Positions 8,607 through 20,483 of a DNA stretch of 64,000 nucleotides are shown piece by piece (position 1 is the stretch's first letter; each line of letters begins with the position of its first letter). The notes beneath the pieces are model-generated. The model made no database searches, was not told the DNA's origin, and worked only from the letters and a program-made list of their open reading frames with translations. The stretch spans positions 3,247,762-3,311,761 of the forward strand of contig NZ_JAABLQ010000001.1 in assembly GCF_009915765.1 (NCBI RefSeq). The letters are read 5' to 3'. The DNA comes from Pannonibacter sp. XCT-53. Its GTDB lineage: Bacteria > Pseudomonadota > Alphaproteobacteria > Rhizobiales > Stappiaceae. A program made the translations under genes and the position numbers.

Positions 8607-9297
8607 TCTCTTGTCCGCCCTCAACGCCGCCCGCGACCGGCGCGAGGCGGCGATCCTGGTCACCCGGCTCGGCGATGGCAGCCAGCGCCTCGTGCAGCGC
8701 GCCGGGCTTTCGGCCGGGGATCCGCTCTTCGAGGAGCTGGAGCGCCGCTTCCGGTCGGGGAGTTCCGGGCAGGTGACTGATCCTTCGGGTGAGGCCCATT
8801 TCCTCACGGTGTCGGTTCCCGCGCCGCGGCTCGTGGTCATCGGTGCGGTGCATATCTCCCAGGCGCTGCTGCCCATGGCCGAGATTGCCGGGTTCGACGT
8901 GACCATCATCGACCCGCGCACCGCCTTTGCCAGCGAGGACCGGTTTCCGGCACGCGTGCTGCGCGCCGACTGGCCTGAGGATGTGTTGCAGGCCGCGCCA
9001 CTCGACCCCTACACGGCGGTGGCTGCGGTGACGCATGACCCGAAGATCGACGATTTTCCGCTGATGGCGGCCCTGAACGCCGGGTGCTTCTATGTCGGGG
9101 CCCTCGGCAGCCGCAAGACCCATGCCCGCCGTGTCGAACGCTTCCAGGCCGCAGGCTTGAGCGAGGACCAGATCGGCCGGATCCGTGCGCCGATCGGTCT
9201 GGCGATCGGGGCGGCGTCTCCGGCCGAAATCGCGGTCGCGGTGCTGGGAGAAGTGATCGGCGCCCTCCGGCTGGCCGTTGCCAGGGACAGGACCTGA
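8596..9297 (+). CDS. XdhC family protein, Rossmann (C-terminal) half type
   Basis: 233 residues. The N-terminal third is variable; the rest is the XdhC Rossmann domain with LVVIGAVHISQALLPMA as the nucleotide-binding loop, then THDPKIDDFPL and GALGSRKTHARR, both hallmarks of XdhC/CoxI C-terminal domains. The usual GAGHVG loop is changed to GAVHIS here. It overlaps the upstream half by 11 bp and its stop shares a base with the next start (TGATG), so the three genes form one coupled operon for molybdenum enzyme assembly. Confidence 0.92.
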   Translation: MRLDLLSALNAARDRREAAILVTRLGDGSQRLVQRAGLSAGDPLFEELERRFRSGSSGQVTDPSGEAHFLTVSVPAPRLVVIGAVHISQALLPMAEIAGFDVTIIDPRTAFASEDRFPARVLRADWPEDVLQAAPLDPYTAVAAVTHDPKIDDFPLMAALNAGCFYVGALGSRKTHARRVERFQAAGLSEDQIGRIRAPIGLAIGAASPAEIAVAVLGEVIGALRLAVARDRT

Positions 9298-10904
9298 TGC
9301 GATTCGGCCCGGTAGCCCTCGAGGAAGCCGAAGGTGCCGTGCTGGCGCACAGCCTTCAGACCGCCACCGGCGTGCTGCGCAAGGGCCACGTGCTGGGCGC
9401 CGCCGATCTCGCCCGGCTTGCCGGCGAGGGTGTGACCACCCTCGTCGTGGCCCGGCTTGCCCCCGATGATGTTGCCGAGGACGACGCAGCCCTCGCGCTG
9501 GCAAGCGCCGTGGCCGGCTACGGCATCTCCCGCGATCAGCCCTTTACCGGACGGGTCAATCTCTATGCCACCGGCAACGGCGTGCTGCTGTGCGACCGGG
9601 AGGCCATAAATCGATTTAATCGCGTCGATCCGGCCATCACGCTTGCCACCCTGCCGGCCTGTCAGGCCGTGGAAACCGGGCGCATGGTTGCCACGGTGAA
9701 GATCATCCCGCTTGCGGTGCCCGGCCGGCATGTGGCTGCGGCCGCGGATGTGGCGCGCGGCTGCGTGCGGCTTGCGCCGTACCGGGCGCGGCCGGTCGGA
9801 CTCGTCGCCACGCGGCTGCCGCATCTCAAGCCTGCGACCATGGACAAGACCCGCCGCGTGCTGGCGGACCGGCTGGCGCCGATGGGCGGCGCGCTCCTGC
9901 CCGAGATCCGCACCGCGCATACGGCAGATGCGGTCGCTGAGGGCCTGCGGCAGCAGCTGGCGGCCGGGGCCGGGCTGGTCGTGCTGTTCGGCGCCTCCGC
10001 CGTTGTCGACGTGGAGGATGTCCTGCCGGCGGCAATTCGGCTGGCCGGTGGCGAATTGCATCATTTCGGCATGCCGGTCGATCCGGGCAACCTGCTGCTC
10101 CTCGGGGAGGTCGGGGGTGTCCCGGTGCTTGGTGCGCCGGGCTGCGCCCGCAGTCCGAAGGAGAACGGCTTCGACTGGATCCTGCAACGGCTGATGGCCG
10201 ATATCCCGGTGACCGCGGAGGACATCACCGGGCTTGGCGTTGGAGGCTTGCTCATGGAAATCACCAGCCGGCCGCAGTTGCGTGCCCAGCCGGCCGGGAC
10301 GGCGGGCCGACACGGCGCCATCGTCCTTGCCGCCGGTCGCTCCAGCCGGATGGAGGGGGGCAACAAGCTTCTCGCCCGGCTGAACGGCAAGACCCTCGTC
10401 GCCCATGCCCTGGATGCGGCCTGCGACAGTGCGGCCGGTCCCGTTGTGCTTGTCACGGGGCATATGGCCGAGCGTGTCGCGGCCGAAGCGGCGGGGCGCG
10501 ACGTTGTGGTGCAGCACAATCCCGATTTCGCCACGGGGATGGCAAGCTCGATCCGGGCCGGGCTGGCGGCGTTGCCTGCCGGTCTCGACGGTGTGGTCAT
10601 CCTGCTCGGGGACATGCCGGGCGTCGATGCGGCGATGGTCGACCGGCTGATCCGCGCCCACGACCGGTCGCGGCGTCATCTCATCGTCGTGGCGACCGCC
10701 GAGGGCAAGCGCGGCAATCCGGTCCTGTTCGACAGCGCCTTCCTCGAGGCCCTGAAGGGGCTGGAGGGCGACGTCGGCGCGCGTCATCTCATTGCCCGGG
10801 AAGGGGAAACGGTCGTCGAGGTGGAACTGGGCGCGGCCGCCCGCCTCGACCTCGACACCCGGGACGCCCTAACGGCAGCCGGCGGTGAAATGAATGGCGA
10901 TTAA
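9297..10904 (+). CDS. Fusion of molybdopterin-binding (MoeA-like) and MobA-like nucleotidyltransferase domains
   Basis: 535 residues. Residues 1 to about 330 resemble the molybdopterin-binding domain of MoeA/MogA-type proteins; residues about 335-530 are a MobA/MocA-like NTP transferase with IVLAAGRSSRMEGGNKLL as the nucleotide loop and LLGDMPGVDA near 435 as the metal-binding motif. This fusion is common in alphaproteobacteria and likely attaches CMP to molybdopterin (MocA activity), which is the cofactor form used by xanthine-dehydrogenase-type enzymes served by XdhC. The start overlaps the XdhC stop by one base. The exact nucleotide used is an inference from context. Confidence 0.9.
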   Translation: MRFGPVALEEAEGAVLAHSLQTATGVLRKGHVLGAADLARLAGEGVTTLVVARLAPDDVAEDDAALALASAVAGYGISRDQPFTGRVNLYATGNGVLLCDREAINRFNRVDPAITLATLPACQAVETGRMVATVKIIPLAVPGRHVAAAADVARGCVRLAPYRARPVGLVATRLPHLKPATMDKTRRVLADRLAPMGGALLPEIRTAHTADAVAEGLRQQLAAGAGLVVLFGASAVVDVEDVLPAAIRLAGGELHHFGMPVDPGNLLLLGEVGGVPVLGAPGCARSPKENGFDWILQRLMADIPVTAEDITGLGVGGLLMEITSRPQLRAQPAGTAGRHGAIVLAAGRSSRMEGGNKLLARLNGKTLVAHALDAACDSAAGPVVLVTGHMAERVAAEAAGRDVVVQHNPDFATGMASSIRAGLAALPAGLDGVVILLGDMPGVDAAMVDRLIRAHDRSRRHLIVVATAEGKRGNPVLFDSAFLEALKGLEGDVGARHLIAREGETVVEVELGAAARLDLDTRDALTAAGGEMNGD

Positions 10905-11145
10905 CCTTCGGTAAAGCCATGTGAAATGCGCGCAGCTCTTATGCCGTCAAAGGAGTTGCACTGCAGCATGCGTAGGATTATGTATGCCCCACTCGCGCTG
11001 CCGCGCGGCATGTCGGACCCTGGTCCGGCTCGGGGTCCGGCAGCCAGGATTTCACAGACAGGCGTGCAGGCAGGGCCGTCCGGGTGAACCCGGGCAACGG
11101 CCTCGCGTTTCGCGCGCCGTCTTCCGGAACGAAAGAAGGAAAACC

Positions 11146-11352
11146 ATGGATCTGAGCCTGCCCCGTCCGGGCCGTTGCAAGTGGGCCGAAGGCGACACCG
11201 GCAACTACACCTTCCCGTGCAACCAGCGCGTCGATGCCGGCGTGTCCTACTGCACCGACCACCGTGCGCTCGTCTACATGCCGCCGGAAGAGCGTCGCCG
11301 CTCCAAGGCTGCCAATTCCGGAGCCATGAGCTTCAAGCGCATCGCCGCCTGA
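11146..11352 (+). CDS. 68-residue protein resembling the GcrA C-terminal zinc-like module
   Basis: Short cytosolic protein with Cys11, Cys25, Cys36 and His39 arranged as C-x13-C-x10-C-x2-H. The phrases GRCKWAEGD, FPCNQRV and SYCTDHRALVY match the style of the C-terminal segment of the cell-cycle regulator GcrA, but the N-terminal DNA-binding helix-turn-helix of GcrA is absent. ATG 11146 follows AAGAAGGA at good spacing, and an intrinsic terminator lies 78 bases after the stop, so it is a single-gene transcript. Role unknown; a zinc-binding adaptor is an inference. Confidence 0.78.
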   Translation: MDLSLPRPGRCKWAEGDTGNYTFPCNQRVDAGVSYCTDHRALVYMPPEERRRSKAANSGAMSFKRIAA

Positions 11353-11430
11353 GCCTGTCTCCGACGGTCGGGGCAAAGGGCGTTTCGCAAGAGCCCGCCC
11401 CGGCAGTGCACGGTCCCCATCGCGTGCCCG

Positions 11431-11456
11431 AAGCCCGGCCTGGTGCCGGGCTTTTT
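11431..11456 (+). terminator. Intrinsic terminator after the GcrA-like small gene
   Basis: Stem AAGCCCGGC / GCCGGGCTT with a 5-base loop followed by TTT, 78 bases after the stop at 11352. Confidence 0.85.
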
Positions 11457-11510
11457 GCGTTTCCAGTGCCCGCTCCCCGCCGAGGTGCACCGCAGTGGCC
11501 GGGCCCAAGA

Positions 11511-11545
11511 CAAAAAAAGGGCAGGCGCCGTGAGGCCCTGCCCTT
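11511..11545 (-). terminator. Intrinsic terminator of the atp operon
   Basis: Read on the minus strand: AAGGGCAGG, 11-base loop, CCTGCCCTT followed by a run of T. It starts 36 bases after the atpC stop. Confidence 0.92.
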
Positions 11546-11581
11546 GTTTCTGCCCGAAGGCTGAACGGTCTGGCGTGCGGA

Positions 11582-11989
11582 TCAGGCGGCCTTGAGGGCG
11601 GCCTGGATCTCGCGGAGCTGGCTCAGCAGCGTCTCGGCCTTGTGACGGCTGTCGTCATCACGGGCGTCGGCCACGTCTTCCTCGGCGTCCTTGATCTGCT
11701 GCGCCAGCACGTCGGCCTTGAGCGCGGAGACCGGGATCGCCTGTTCGGCGAGAACCGTCAGGCCGGAGGCATTGACGTCGGCGAAGCCGCCGCGGACGAA
11801 GAACTCGAGAAGCTGGCCGCCATCCTTGCGAACCTTCAGCAGGCCCGGACGGATGGTGGACATGAACGGGCTGTGATCCTTGAGCACGCCGAACTCGCCT
11901 TCGCTGCCGGGCACGATGACCTCAAGGACCTTTTCCGAGAGGAGAAGGCGCTCGGGCGAGACAAGCTCGAACTGGAATGGCTGTGCCAT
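11582..11989 (-). CDS. atpC: ATP synthase F1 epsilon subunit
   Basis: Central-stalk subunit of F1F0 ATP synthase, on the cytoplasmic face of the inner membrane. The 135-residue product has the beta-sandwich opening [10 protein letters not shown] and the conserved [20 protein letters not shown] segment, and ends in a short helical C-terminus. Last gene of the atpHAGDC operon and followed by its terminator. Confidence 0.97.
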   Translation of the reverse strand: MAQPFQFELVSPERLLLSEKVLEVIVPGSEGEFGVLKDHSPFMSTIRPGLLKVRKDGGQLLEFFVRGGFADVNASGLTVLAEQAIPVSALKADVLAQQIKDAEEDVADARDDDSRHKAETLLSQLREIQAALKAA

Positions 11990-12094
11990 CTGGCAAGTCC
12001 TTTACTGGTCGACTGGCTGACAATCGGATCGTCAGGCATGCGCGCCGGCGGCGCGCAGCGGATGGGCCGCCGGGCGTGCCGGCGGCCGTCCTGA

Positions 12095-14417
<2,323 letters not shown>

Positions 14418-14452
14418 GGCCGCCCCTGCTCCTTCTCAGACTGCGTTCTGGG

Positions 14453-15982
14453 TTACGAGAAGCTCTTGGCGAAAGCATCCACCGCCGCGCGCAGGCGCGT
14501 GGTCAGCTCGTCGTCGAGGGCCTTCTTCTGCCAGATCGCGTCGAGGAGATCCTTGTGCTCGCCACGCAGGGAGAGCAGCAGGCCAGCCTCGAAGGCGCGG
14601 ACGCGGTCGACCGGGATCTTGTCCAGGTAGCCGTTCACGCCGGCGAAGATCACCGCAACCTGCTCCTGGGTCTTCAGGGGCGAGAACTGCGGCTGCTTCA
14701 GCAGCTCGACCAGACGGGCACCACGGTTCAGCAGGCGCTGGGTGGTGGCGTCGAGGTCGGAGCCGAACTGGGCAAAGGCCGCCATTTCGCGGTACTGCGC
14801 CAGCTCGCCCTTGATCGGGCCTGCAACCTGCTTCATCGCCTTGATCTGGGCAGCCGAGCCCACGCGGGACACGGACAGACCCACGTTCACCGCCGGGCGA
14901 ACGCCCTGGTAGAACAGGTCGGTTTCCAGGAAGATCTGACCGTCGGTGATCGAGATCACGTTGGTCGGAATGTAGGCCGACACGTCGTTCGCCTGGGTCT
15001 CGATGACCGGCAGCGCGGTGAGCGAACCGAGGCCGTTGTCCTCGTTCAGCTTGGCCGCACGCTCCAGCAGACGGGAGTGCAGGTAGAACACGTCGCCCGG
15101 GAAGGCTTCACGTCCGGGCGGACGACGCAGCAGCAGCGACATCTGGCGGTAGGCAACGGCCTGCTTGGACAGGTCGTCGTAGCCGATCACGGCATGCATG
15201 CCGTTGTCGCGGAAGAACTCGCCCATGGCGCAGCCGGCGAACGGAGCCAGGAACTGCAGCGGGGCAGCGTCCGAGGCGGTTGCAGCCACGACGATCGAGT
15301 AGGCCAGCGCACCGCTGTCTTCCAGGGTCTTCACGAACTGGGCGACGGTGGAGCGCTTCTGGCCGACTGCGACGTAGATGCAGTACAGCTTGTTGCTCTC
15401 GTCCGTACCTTCGTGCAGCGGCTTCTGGTTCAGGAAGGTGTCGAGGATGATCGCGGTCTTGCCGGTCTGGCGGTCACCGATCACCAGTTCGCGCTGGCCA
15501 CGGCCGACCGGGATCAGGGCGTCGATCGCCTTCAGACCCGTCGACATCGGCTCGTGCACGGACTTGCGCGGCAGAATGCCCGGCGCCTTCACGTCCACGC
15601 GACGCTTCTCGGTGAACTCGATCGGGCCCTTGCCGTCGAGCGGGTTGCCCAGCGGGTCGACGACGCGGCCGAGCAGGCCCTTGCCGACCGGGACTTCCAC
15701 GATGGCGCCCGTACGCTTGACGGTGTCGCCTTCCTTGATGTCGCGGTCCGAACCGAAGATCACGACGCCGACGTTGTCGGTTTCAAGGTTGAGCGCCATG
15801 CCACGCACGCCGCCCGGGAACTCGACCATCTCACCGGCCTGGACATTGTCCAGACCGTAGACGCGCGCGATGCCGTCACCGACGGACAGCACCTGACCAA
15901 CCTCAGTCACCGCGGCCTCCTGGCCGAAGCTCTTGATCTGGTCCTTGAGGATAGCGGAAATTTCCGCGGCCCGAATATCCAT
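14453..15982 (-). CDS. atpA: ATP synthase F1 alpha subunit
   Basis: Non-catalytic nucleotide-binding subunit of F1, 509 residues. Walker [11 protein letters not shown] and the opening [19 protein letters not shown] are canonical. Its ATG shares one base with the atpH stop (TGATG), so atpH and atpA are translationally coupled. Confidence 0.98.
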   Translation of the reverse strand: MDIRAAEISAILKDQIKSFGQEAAVTEVGQVLSVGDGIARVYGLDNVQAGEMVEFPGGVRGMALNLETDNVGVVIFGSDRDIKEGDTVKRTGAIVEVPVGKGLLGRVVDPLGNPLDGKGPIEFTEKRRVDVKAPGILPRKSVHEPMSTGLKAIDALIPVGRGQRELVIGDRQTGKTAIILDTFLNQKPLHEGTDESNKLYCIYVAVGQKRSTVAQFVKTLEDSGALAYSIVVAATASDAAPLQFLAPFAGCAMGEFFRDNGMHAVIGYDDLSKQAVAYRQMSLLLRRPPGREAFPGDVFYLHSRLLERAAKLNEDNGLGSLTALPVIETQANDVSAYIPTNVISITDGQIFLETDLFYQGVRPAVNVGLSVSRVGSAAQIKAMKQVAGPIKGELAQYREMAAFAQFGSDLDATTQRLLNRGARLVELLKQPQFSPLKTQEQVAVIFAGVNGYLDKIPVDRVRAFEAGLLLSLRGEHKDLLDAIWQKKALDDELTTRLRAAVDAFAKSFS

Positions 15983-16563
15983 CAGCCGACCTCTTTCATT
16001 GCGAACTTAAGAGAATTGAGCTTGGTGCGCAGCGACGTATCGACCATTCGGCTGCCCACCTTGACGATGAGGCCACCGATGAGGGCGGGGTCGACGCGCG
16101 CAGCGATGTTGATCTTCTTGCCCGTGGATGCTGCGAGAGCCTCCTTGAGCGCCGCGACATTGGCGTCCGACAGCGGAGCTGCGGACACCACCTCGGCCGT
16201 TGCCTCGCCACGCTTTTCAGCGAGCAGGGCGCGGAAGGCCTTGATCATGTCGGGAAGAACGAAGAGGCGCCGGTTCTTGGCGGCCAGCTTCACGAAATTG
16301 GCAGCGAGACCCGCGATCCCTGCCTTGGCCAGCAGGGCATCAAGTGCCGCAAGCTGCTCATCAGCGGTGAACACCGGGCTGCGTACAAGGCGGACGAGAT
16401 CCGCGCTTTCAGCCAGCATGGCGTCGAAAGCGGCGAGGTCACGTTCGACCTGCTGGGTCGCGCCACCGTCTTCTGCTAGTTCGAGCAGGGCAGCCGCATA
16501 CCGCTTCGCCACGCCGGAAACGAGAGTTGTGTTGTCAGTCACCTGATCCGAGCTCTCTGACAT
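15982..16563 (-). CDS. atpH: ATP synthase F1 delta subunit
   Basis: Peripheral-stalk cap that joins F1 to F0. 193 residues with the delta (OSCP) pattern [16 protein letters not shown] at the N-terminus and the C-terminal [18 protein letters not shown]. First gene of the F1 operon; F0 genes are elsewhere, as is usual in alphaproteobacteria. The ribosome binding site before ATG 16563 is weak. Confidence 0.97.
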   Translation of the reverse strand: MSESSDQVTDNTTLVSGVAKRYAAALLELAEDGGATQQVERDLAAFDAMLAESADLVRLVRSPVFTADEQLAALDALLAKAGIAGLAANFVKLAAKNRRLFVLPDMIKAFRALLAEKRGEATAEVVSAAPLSDANVAALKEALAASTGKKINIAARVDPALIGGLIVKVGSRMVDTSLRTKLNSLKFAMKEVG

Positions 16564-16672
16564 ATAATCCCAGGACGCCGCACCGGAAAGCCCGACGCAA
16601 TGTCTTGAAATTTATTGGGTTTTCAGGGTCATATGGATTGACGGCGGAACCGCGCCCCCAGAAGCCGCGCCT

Positions 16673-16701
16673 CGAATAACACAGGCCGGTGTGGTGTGCA
16701 A
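16673..16701 (-). promoter_or_regulatory. Candidate sigma-70 promoter of the atp operon
   Basis: On the minus strand TTGCAC (16701-16696) and TATTCG (16678-16673) are spaced by 17 bases, about 110 bp before atpH. It is the best promoter-like match I find in the 338-bp priA-atpH gap. The same gap holds a 12-bp direct repeat (TTGCCGTCACAC / TTGCTGTCACAA, 16780-16803) and no gene. Confidence 0.4.
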
Positions 16702-16901
16702 CTTCGCAAGGCCGGCCAAATGCCGCAATTGCGAAGGATTCTTGCCTTCTGGCCAGGGCTTGCGGCAGGGCGGAGGGAATTGCCGTCACACTTGCTGTCA
16801 CAATCGCGGCCAGTCGCGCCGTCGCACGGGTCGTCAGGGGGGCCTCCCGGCGGCACCCACAGGGGCTTCGCGCCCGCCGGACCGGGGCGCGCGGACCCTC
16901 C

Positions 16902-19142
16902 CTAGAGGAACTGTTGCGGGTCGATGTCGATCTGCAGCTTCAGTCCGCCCCGGGCAGGCGGCGCCAGCGTCATCCAGTGCCGCAGGTAGCCCTGCAGGTC
17001 GACCTGTCGCGGGGCCATGGCCAGCAGGCGATAGCGGTGACGGCCGCGCACCATCGCGAGTGCGGCCTCCGCCGGGCCCAGGATGGTCACCGCGCGGTCC
17101 GCCGGTGCGACGCGCGAGACCGCCCGGGCATAGGCTTCCGTCGCCGCCTTCTCCGGACCGGAGATGACGAGGGCCGCCAGCCGGCCGAAAGGCGGCAGGC
17201 CTGCCGCCCGCCGCGCCTCGATCTCGGCCCGGTAGAAGGCCTCCCGGTCGGAGGACAGCAACGCCTTCAGCACCGGATGGTCCGGCGAGTAGCTCTGCAG
17301 CAGCCCGCGGCCGCCGCCGGTGATGCGCCCGGCGCGGCCGGTGACCTGTGCCAGCAGCTGGAAGGTCCGTTCGGCGGCGCGCGGGTCGCCATGGGCCAGT
17401 CCAAGGTCGGCGTCGATGACGCCGACGAGCTTCATCAGCGGGAAATTGTGGCCTTTGGCCACCAGCTGCGTGCCAATGACGATGTCGGCGCCCCCCTCCT
17501 CCACGAGCTTCATCTCGCGGCGGAGCCGGTCGGGGCCGCCCAGCAGGTCCGAGGAGAGCACCAGCACGCGGGCGTCCGGGAACAGGCCCTCCACCTCCTC
17601 GGCCACCCGCTCGACGCCGGGACCGCAAGCGACCAGTGCATCCTGGGTGCCGCAGGCCGGACAGGCCCGGGGGATTGCTTCCGTGTGGCCGCAATGGTGG
17701 CAAACCAGCTTGCCCTTCATCCGGTGCTCGACGAGCCAGGCGCTGCACTGGCTGCACTGGAACCGGTGGCCACAGGAGCGGCACAGGGTGAGCGGAGCGT
17801 AGCCGCGCCGGTTCAGGAACAGCAGCGACTGCCCCTTCTGGGCGAAGGTCTCGCGGATCGCGCTGACGAGCCCGGGGGCGATCCAGCGGCCGCGTTCGGG
17901 GCCCTCGGTGCGCATGTCGATGACGGCGAGGTCCGGCAGACTGGCCCCGCTGGCGCGCTCGGGCAGCACATGGCGCTGGTAGCGGCCGAGATCGGCGTTG
18001 ACCCGGCTTTCGACCGAAGGGGTCGCGGAGGCCAGCACCACCGGAATGCGGGCGAGGTGGCCGCGCACCACGGCCATGTCGCGGGCGTTGTACGAGACGC
18101 GGTCATCCTGCTTGAAGGCCGTGTCGTGCTCCTCGTCGACGACGATCAGGCCGAGCCGCGAGAAGGGCAGGAACAGGGCCGAGCGGGCGCCGACGACCAC
18201 CTGGACTTCGCCGCTTGCGACACCACGCCACACCCGGGCGCGCTTCTTCGGCGTGATCTCCGAGTGCCACTCGGCCGGCGGCACGCCGAAGCGCGTCTCG
18301 AAACGGCGCAGGAACTGCTCCGTCAGCCCGATCTCGGGGACGAGGATCACCGCCTGCCGGCCTCGCCGCAGCGCTTCGGCGACCGCCTCGAAATAGACCT
18401 CGGTCTTGCCCGAGCCGGTGACGCCGTCGATCAGGGCCACCACGCCCCCGCGGTCGAAATTGGCCACCAGCGCCTCGGCGACGCCGGCCTGTGTGGGGGT
18501 CAGCTGCGGCGGGTTGAAGGCAGGGTCCGGCGGCAGCGGCAAGGGTGTCGCCGTCATGAACACGGGCTCGAACACGCCCTGCTCGGCCAGGCCGTCGATG
18601 ACCGAGGTGCTGACGCCGGCCGTGGCGGCGAGACCGCTGCGGGTCCAGGCCAGCCCGTCGGCGGCGGTGGCAAGCACCCGGGCGCGGGCCGGGGTCATGC
18701 GGTCGGGGCTGCGGTCGAGCACCCGTTGCAGGCCGGGCACGGGCGGCTCGGGCTCCAGCGCATCCTCCGAACGCAGCACCATCCGCAGCACCATGCCGGG
18801 CGCGGCCAGCGTCCAGCCCGCGACCCAGTCGATGAAGCGGCGCAGCTCGTCGTTCAGCGGCGGCGCATCGTGGACGTGGAGGATCTCCTTGAGCTTGCGC
18901 GGGTTGATGGCCGCGTCCGGCTGCGTGTCCCAGACCGCGCCCGTGACCTCGCGGGTGCCCAGCGGCACGCGCACGATGCTGCCCGGCACCACATGCGCGC
19001 CTGCCGGAACCCGGTAGGTGTAGGGCTCGGGCACGGCCACGGGCACCAGCACGCTGGCAATCGTCTCGCGGGCTTCGGGCAGGTCGTCGAACAGCACGCT
19101 TCCGTCGTCTCCTCGGTCGGGCGCGACCGTCAGGGGCGCCAT
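16902..19142 (-). CDS. priA: Primosomal protein N' (replication restart helicase)
   Basis: DNA helicase that recognises stalled forks and reloads the replisome. 746 residues: N-terminal 3'-DNA-end-binding domain (PYTYRVPAG), Walker A GVTGSGKTEVYFE, DEEH box in VVDEEHD, helicase motif VLASATPSVES, and the zinc-binding insertion with cysteine pairs in LCRSCGHRFQCSQC and CHHCGHTEAIPRACPACG. Full length. Divergent from the transaldolase gene across a 258-bp gap. Confidence 0.96.
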   Translation of the reverse strand: MAPLTVAPDRGDDGSVLFDDLPEARETIASVLVPVAVPEPYTYRVPAGAHVVPGSIVRVPLGTREVTGAVWDTQPDAAINPRKLKEILHVHDAPPLNDELRRFIDWVAGWTLAAPGMVLRMVLRSEDALEPEPPVPGLQRVLDRSPDRMTPARARVLATAADGLAWTRSGLAATAGVSTSVIDGLAEQGVFEPVFMTATPLPLPPDPAFNPPQLTPTQAGVAEALVANFDRGGVVALIDGVTGSGKTEVYFEAVAEALRRGRQAVILVPEIGLTEQFLRRFETRFGVPPAEWHSEITPKKRARVWRGVASGEVQVVVGARSALFLPFSRLGLIVVDEEHDTAFKQDDRVSYNARDMAVVRGHLARIPVVLASATPSVESRVNADLGRYQRHVLPERASGASLPDLAVIDMRTEGPERGRWIAPGLVSAIRETFAQKGQSLLFLNRRGYAPLTLCRSCGHRFQCSQCSAWLVEHRMKGKLVCHHCGHTEAIPRACPACGTQDALVACGPGVERVAEEVEGLFPDARVLVLSSDLLGGPDRLRREMKLVEEGGADIVIGTQLVAKGHNFPLMKLVGVIDADLGLAHGDPRAAERTFQLLAQVTGRAGRITGGGRGLLQSYSPDHPVLKALLSSDREAFYRAEIEARRAAGLPPFGRLAALVISGPEKAATEAYARAVSRVAPADRAVTILGPAEAALAMVRGRHRYRLLAMAPRQVDLQGYLRHWMTLAPPARGGLKLQIDIDPQQFL

Positions 19143-19400
19143 CCGGGTCCGCTGATCGCATCGCCCGCGCTCGCGCGCAAGGCCGCTGACCGCCCGACCG
19201 CCCGCCGGCCTCCCGGATGAGGTACGCTCCGCAAATTTGCTATGGCCTGCGAATCGGGGGTGTTGCGGCTCCCGATCCTACGCTAAACAGGCGGGGACCG
19301 GAGCGCGGGGCGGGACATTTCCCCGTCGCGCTGCGCATCGTCTCGCGTGGGAGCGGTCCCGGGCCTTGCGGCCGGACCGCGCAAGGGAGTTGAAACCCAG

Positions 19401-20054
19401 ATGAAGTTCTTTGTCGATACGGCCGATACCGCAGAAATCGCCGAACTGGCCGCCACCGGCCTCCTCGACGGCGTGACCACCAATCCGTCCCTGATCATGA
19501 AGGCGGGTCGCCCGATGAAGGAAGTGATTGCCGAGATCTGCAAGATCACGGACGGTCCGGTCTCCGCAGAAGTTGCCGCCACCGACTATGACGGCATCCT
19601 GCGCGAGGCCAAGGTGCTTGCCGCCATTGCCCCGAATGTCGTCATCAAGCTGCCGCTGACCATGGACGGTCTCAAGGCCTGCAAGGCGCTCACCTCGGCC
19701 GGCCACAAGACCAACGTCACCCTGTGCTTCTCGGCCACCCAGGCCCTGCTGGCCGCCAAGGCCGGCGCCACCTACATCTCGCCCTTCATCGGTCGCCTCG
19801 ATGACATCAACCTCGATGGCCTCGAACTGATCCGCGAGATCCGCACGATCTACGACAACTACGGCTTCTCCACCGAGATCCTGGCGGCCTCGATCCGCAC
19901 GATCAACCACGTGCGCGACTGCGCCATCATCGGTGCCGATGTCGCCACCATCCCGCCGTCGACCCTCAAGGCGCTGGTCAAGCACCCGCTGACCGACAAG
20001 GGCCTCGAGACCTTCCTGGCCGACTGGGCCAAGACCGGCCAGTCGATCGCCTGA
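19401..20054 (+). CDS. fsa: Transaldolase / fructose-6-phosphate aldolase family (small type)
   Basis: Schiff-base aldolase of the short (217-residue) transaldolase class, acting either in the pentose phosphate pathway or as fructose-6-phosphate aldolase. It begins [16 protein letters not shown], with GVTTNPSLI at 24-32 and the catalytic Lys83 in [14 protein letters not shown] 19401 fits the family start; an upstream in-frame codon adds 18 unmatched residues. A strong intrinsic terminator follows. Sequence alone does not settle transaldolase versus aldolase activity. Confidence 0.93.
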   Translation: MKFFVDTADTAEIAELAATGLLDGVTTNPSLIMKAGRPMKEVIAEICKITDGPVSAEVAATDYDGILREAKVLAAIAPNVVIKLPLTMDGLKACKALTSAGHKTNVTLCFSATQALLAAKAGATYISPFIGRLDDINLDGLELIREIRTIYDNYGFSTEILAASIRTINHVRDCAIIGADVATIPPSTLKALVKHPLTDKGLETFLADWAKTGQSIA

Positions 20055-20077
20055 TCGCCCTCGCCTCCGGCATCGAA

Positions 20078-20105
20078 ACGGCACCCGCGCGGGTGCCGTT
20101 TTTGT
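20078..20105 (+). terminator. Intrinsic terminator of the transaldolase gene
   Basis: Perfect 10-bp stem ACGGCACCCG / CGGGTGCCGT with a 2-base loop followed by TTTTGTTT, 23 bases after the stop. Confidence 0.93.
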
Positions 20106-20137
20106 TTGGCACCCCTTCTAGGTCGCCGCGGTGCTGA

Positions 20138-20354
20138 GCCGTCATTCCGGACAAGGTGAGCGCAGCGAACCGCAGATCCGGAACCTGTCCCGGACGTGAT
20201 CCGGGAGCCAGCGTGTCAGTGCGAGCGCATGCGAGCCCATCATCAATGCAACATCAACGCCACGTACTGGAAAAGCTGTGTCGCGCTCCGCGCGGCTGAT
20301 CTCTGGATCCCGGCTCGGCGCCTCGCTGACGCTCGGCTGGGCCGGGATGACGGC
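20138..20354. repeat. Inverted-repeat intergenic element (RIME/MITE-like)
   Basis: The ends are near-perfect inverted copies: GCCGTCATTCCGG (20138-20150) and CCGGGATGACGGC (20342-20354), 12 of 13 matching. Internal short palindromes around CCGGA/TCCGG add further folding. Non-coding, about 217 bp, between the transaldolase terminator and a MerR gene. Elements beginning GTCATTCCGG are dispersed in many alphaproteobacterial genomes. Confidence 0.65.
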
Positions 20355-20451
20355 CTCGTTCAGGTTTTCGACCCGCAGCCACGCCTGCGCAGGCCGTTTC
20401 CGGCCGCCCCGCTCCTCTCGGCCCTTGCCGGCCCTGCTGGAAGACCCCACT

Positions 20452-20472
20452 CTATAGCCACTGGAGCTATAG
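20452..20472 (+). promoter_or_regulatory. MerR-type operator overlapping the merR-like gene's leader
   Basis: CTATAGC, 7-base spacer, CTATAGC-complement GCTATAG: a perfect 7-7-7 inverted repeat resembling heavy-metal MerR operators of the ACTCTATAG type. It ends 11 bases before the ATG and covers the likely ribosome binding site and -10 region, implying autoregulation. Confidence 0.6.
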
Positions 20473-20483
20473 GATTTCCTGTC

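Noticed and set aside
9604..9621. A third AATCGATT-type palindrome, inside the molybdenum-cofactor fusion gene
   Set aside because: It lies in coding sequence with no promoter nearby; probably chance, although its codons are rare for this gene.
10968..11087. 39-codon frame with AAAGGAG upstream, before the GcrA-like gene
   Set aside because: The peptide has no bias or motif supporting coding and no terminator of its own; only the ribosome-site-like stretch argues for it.
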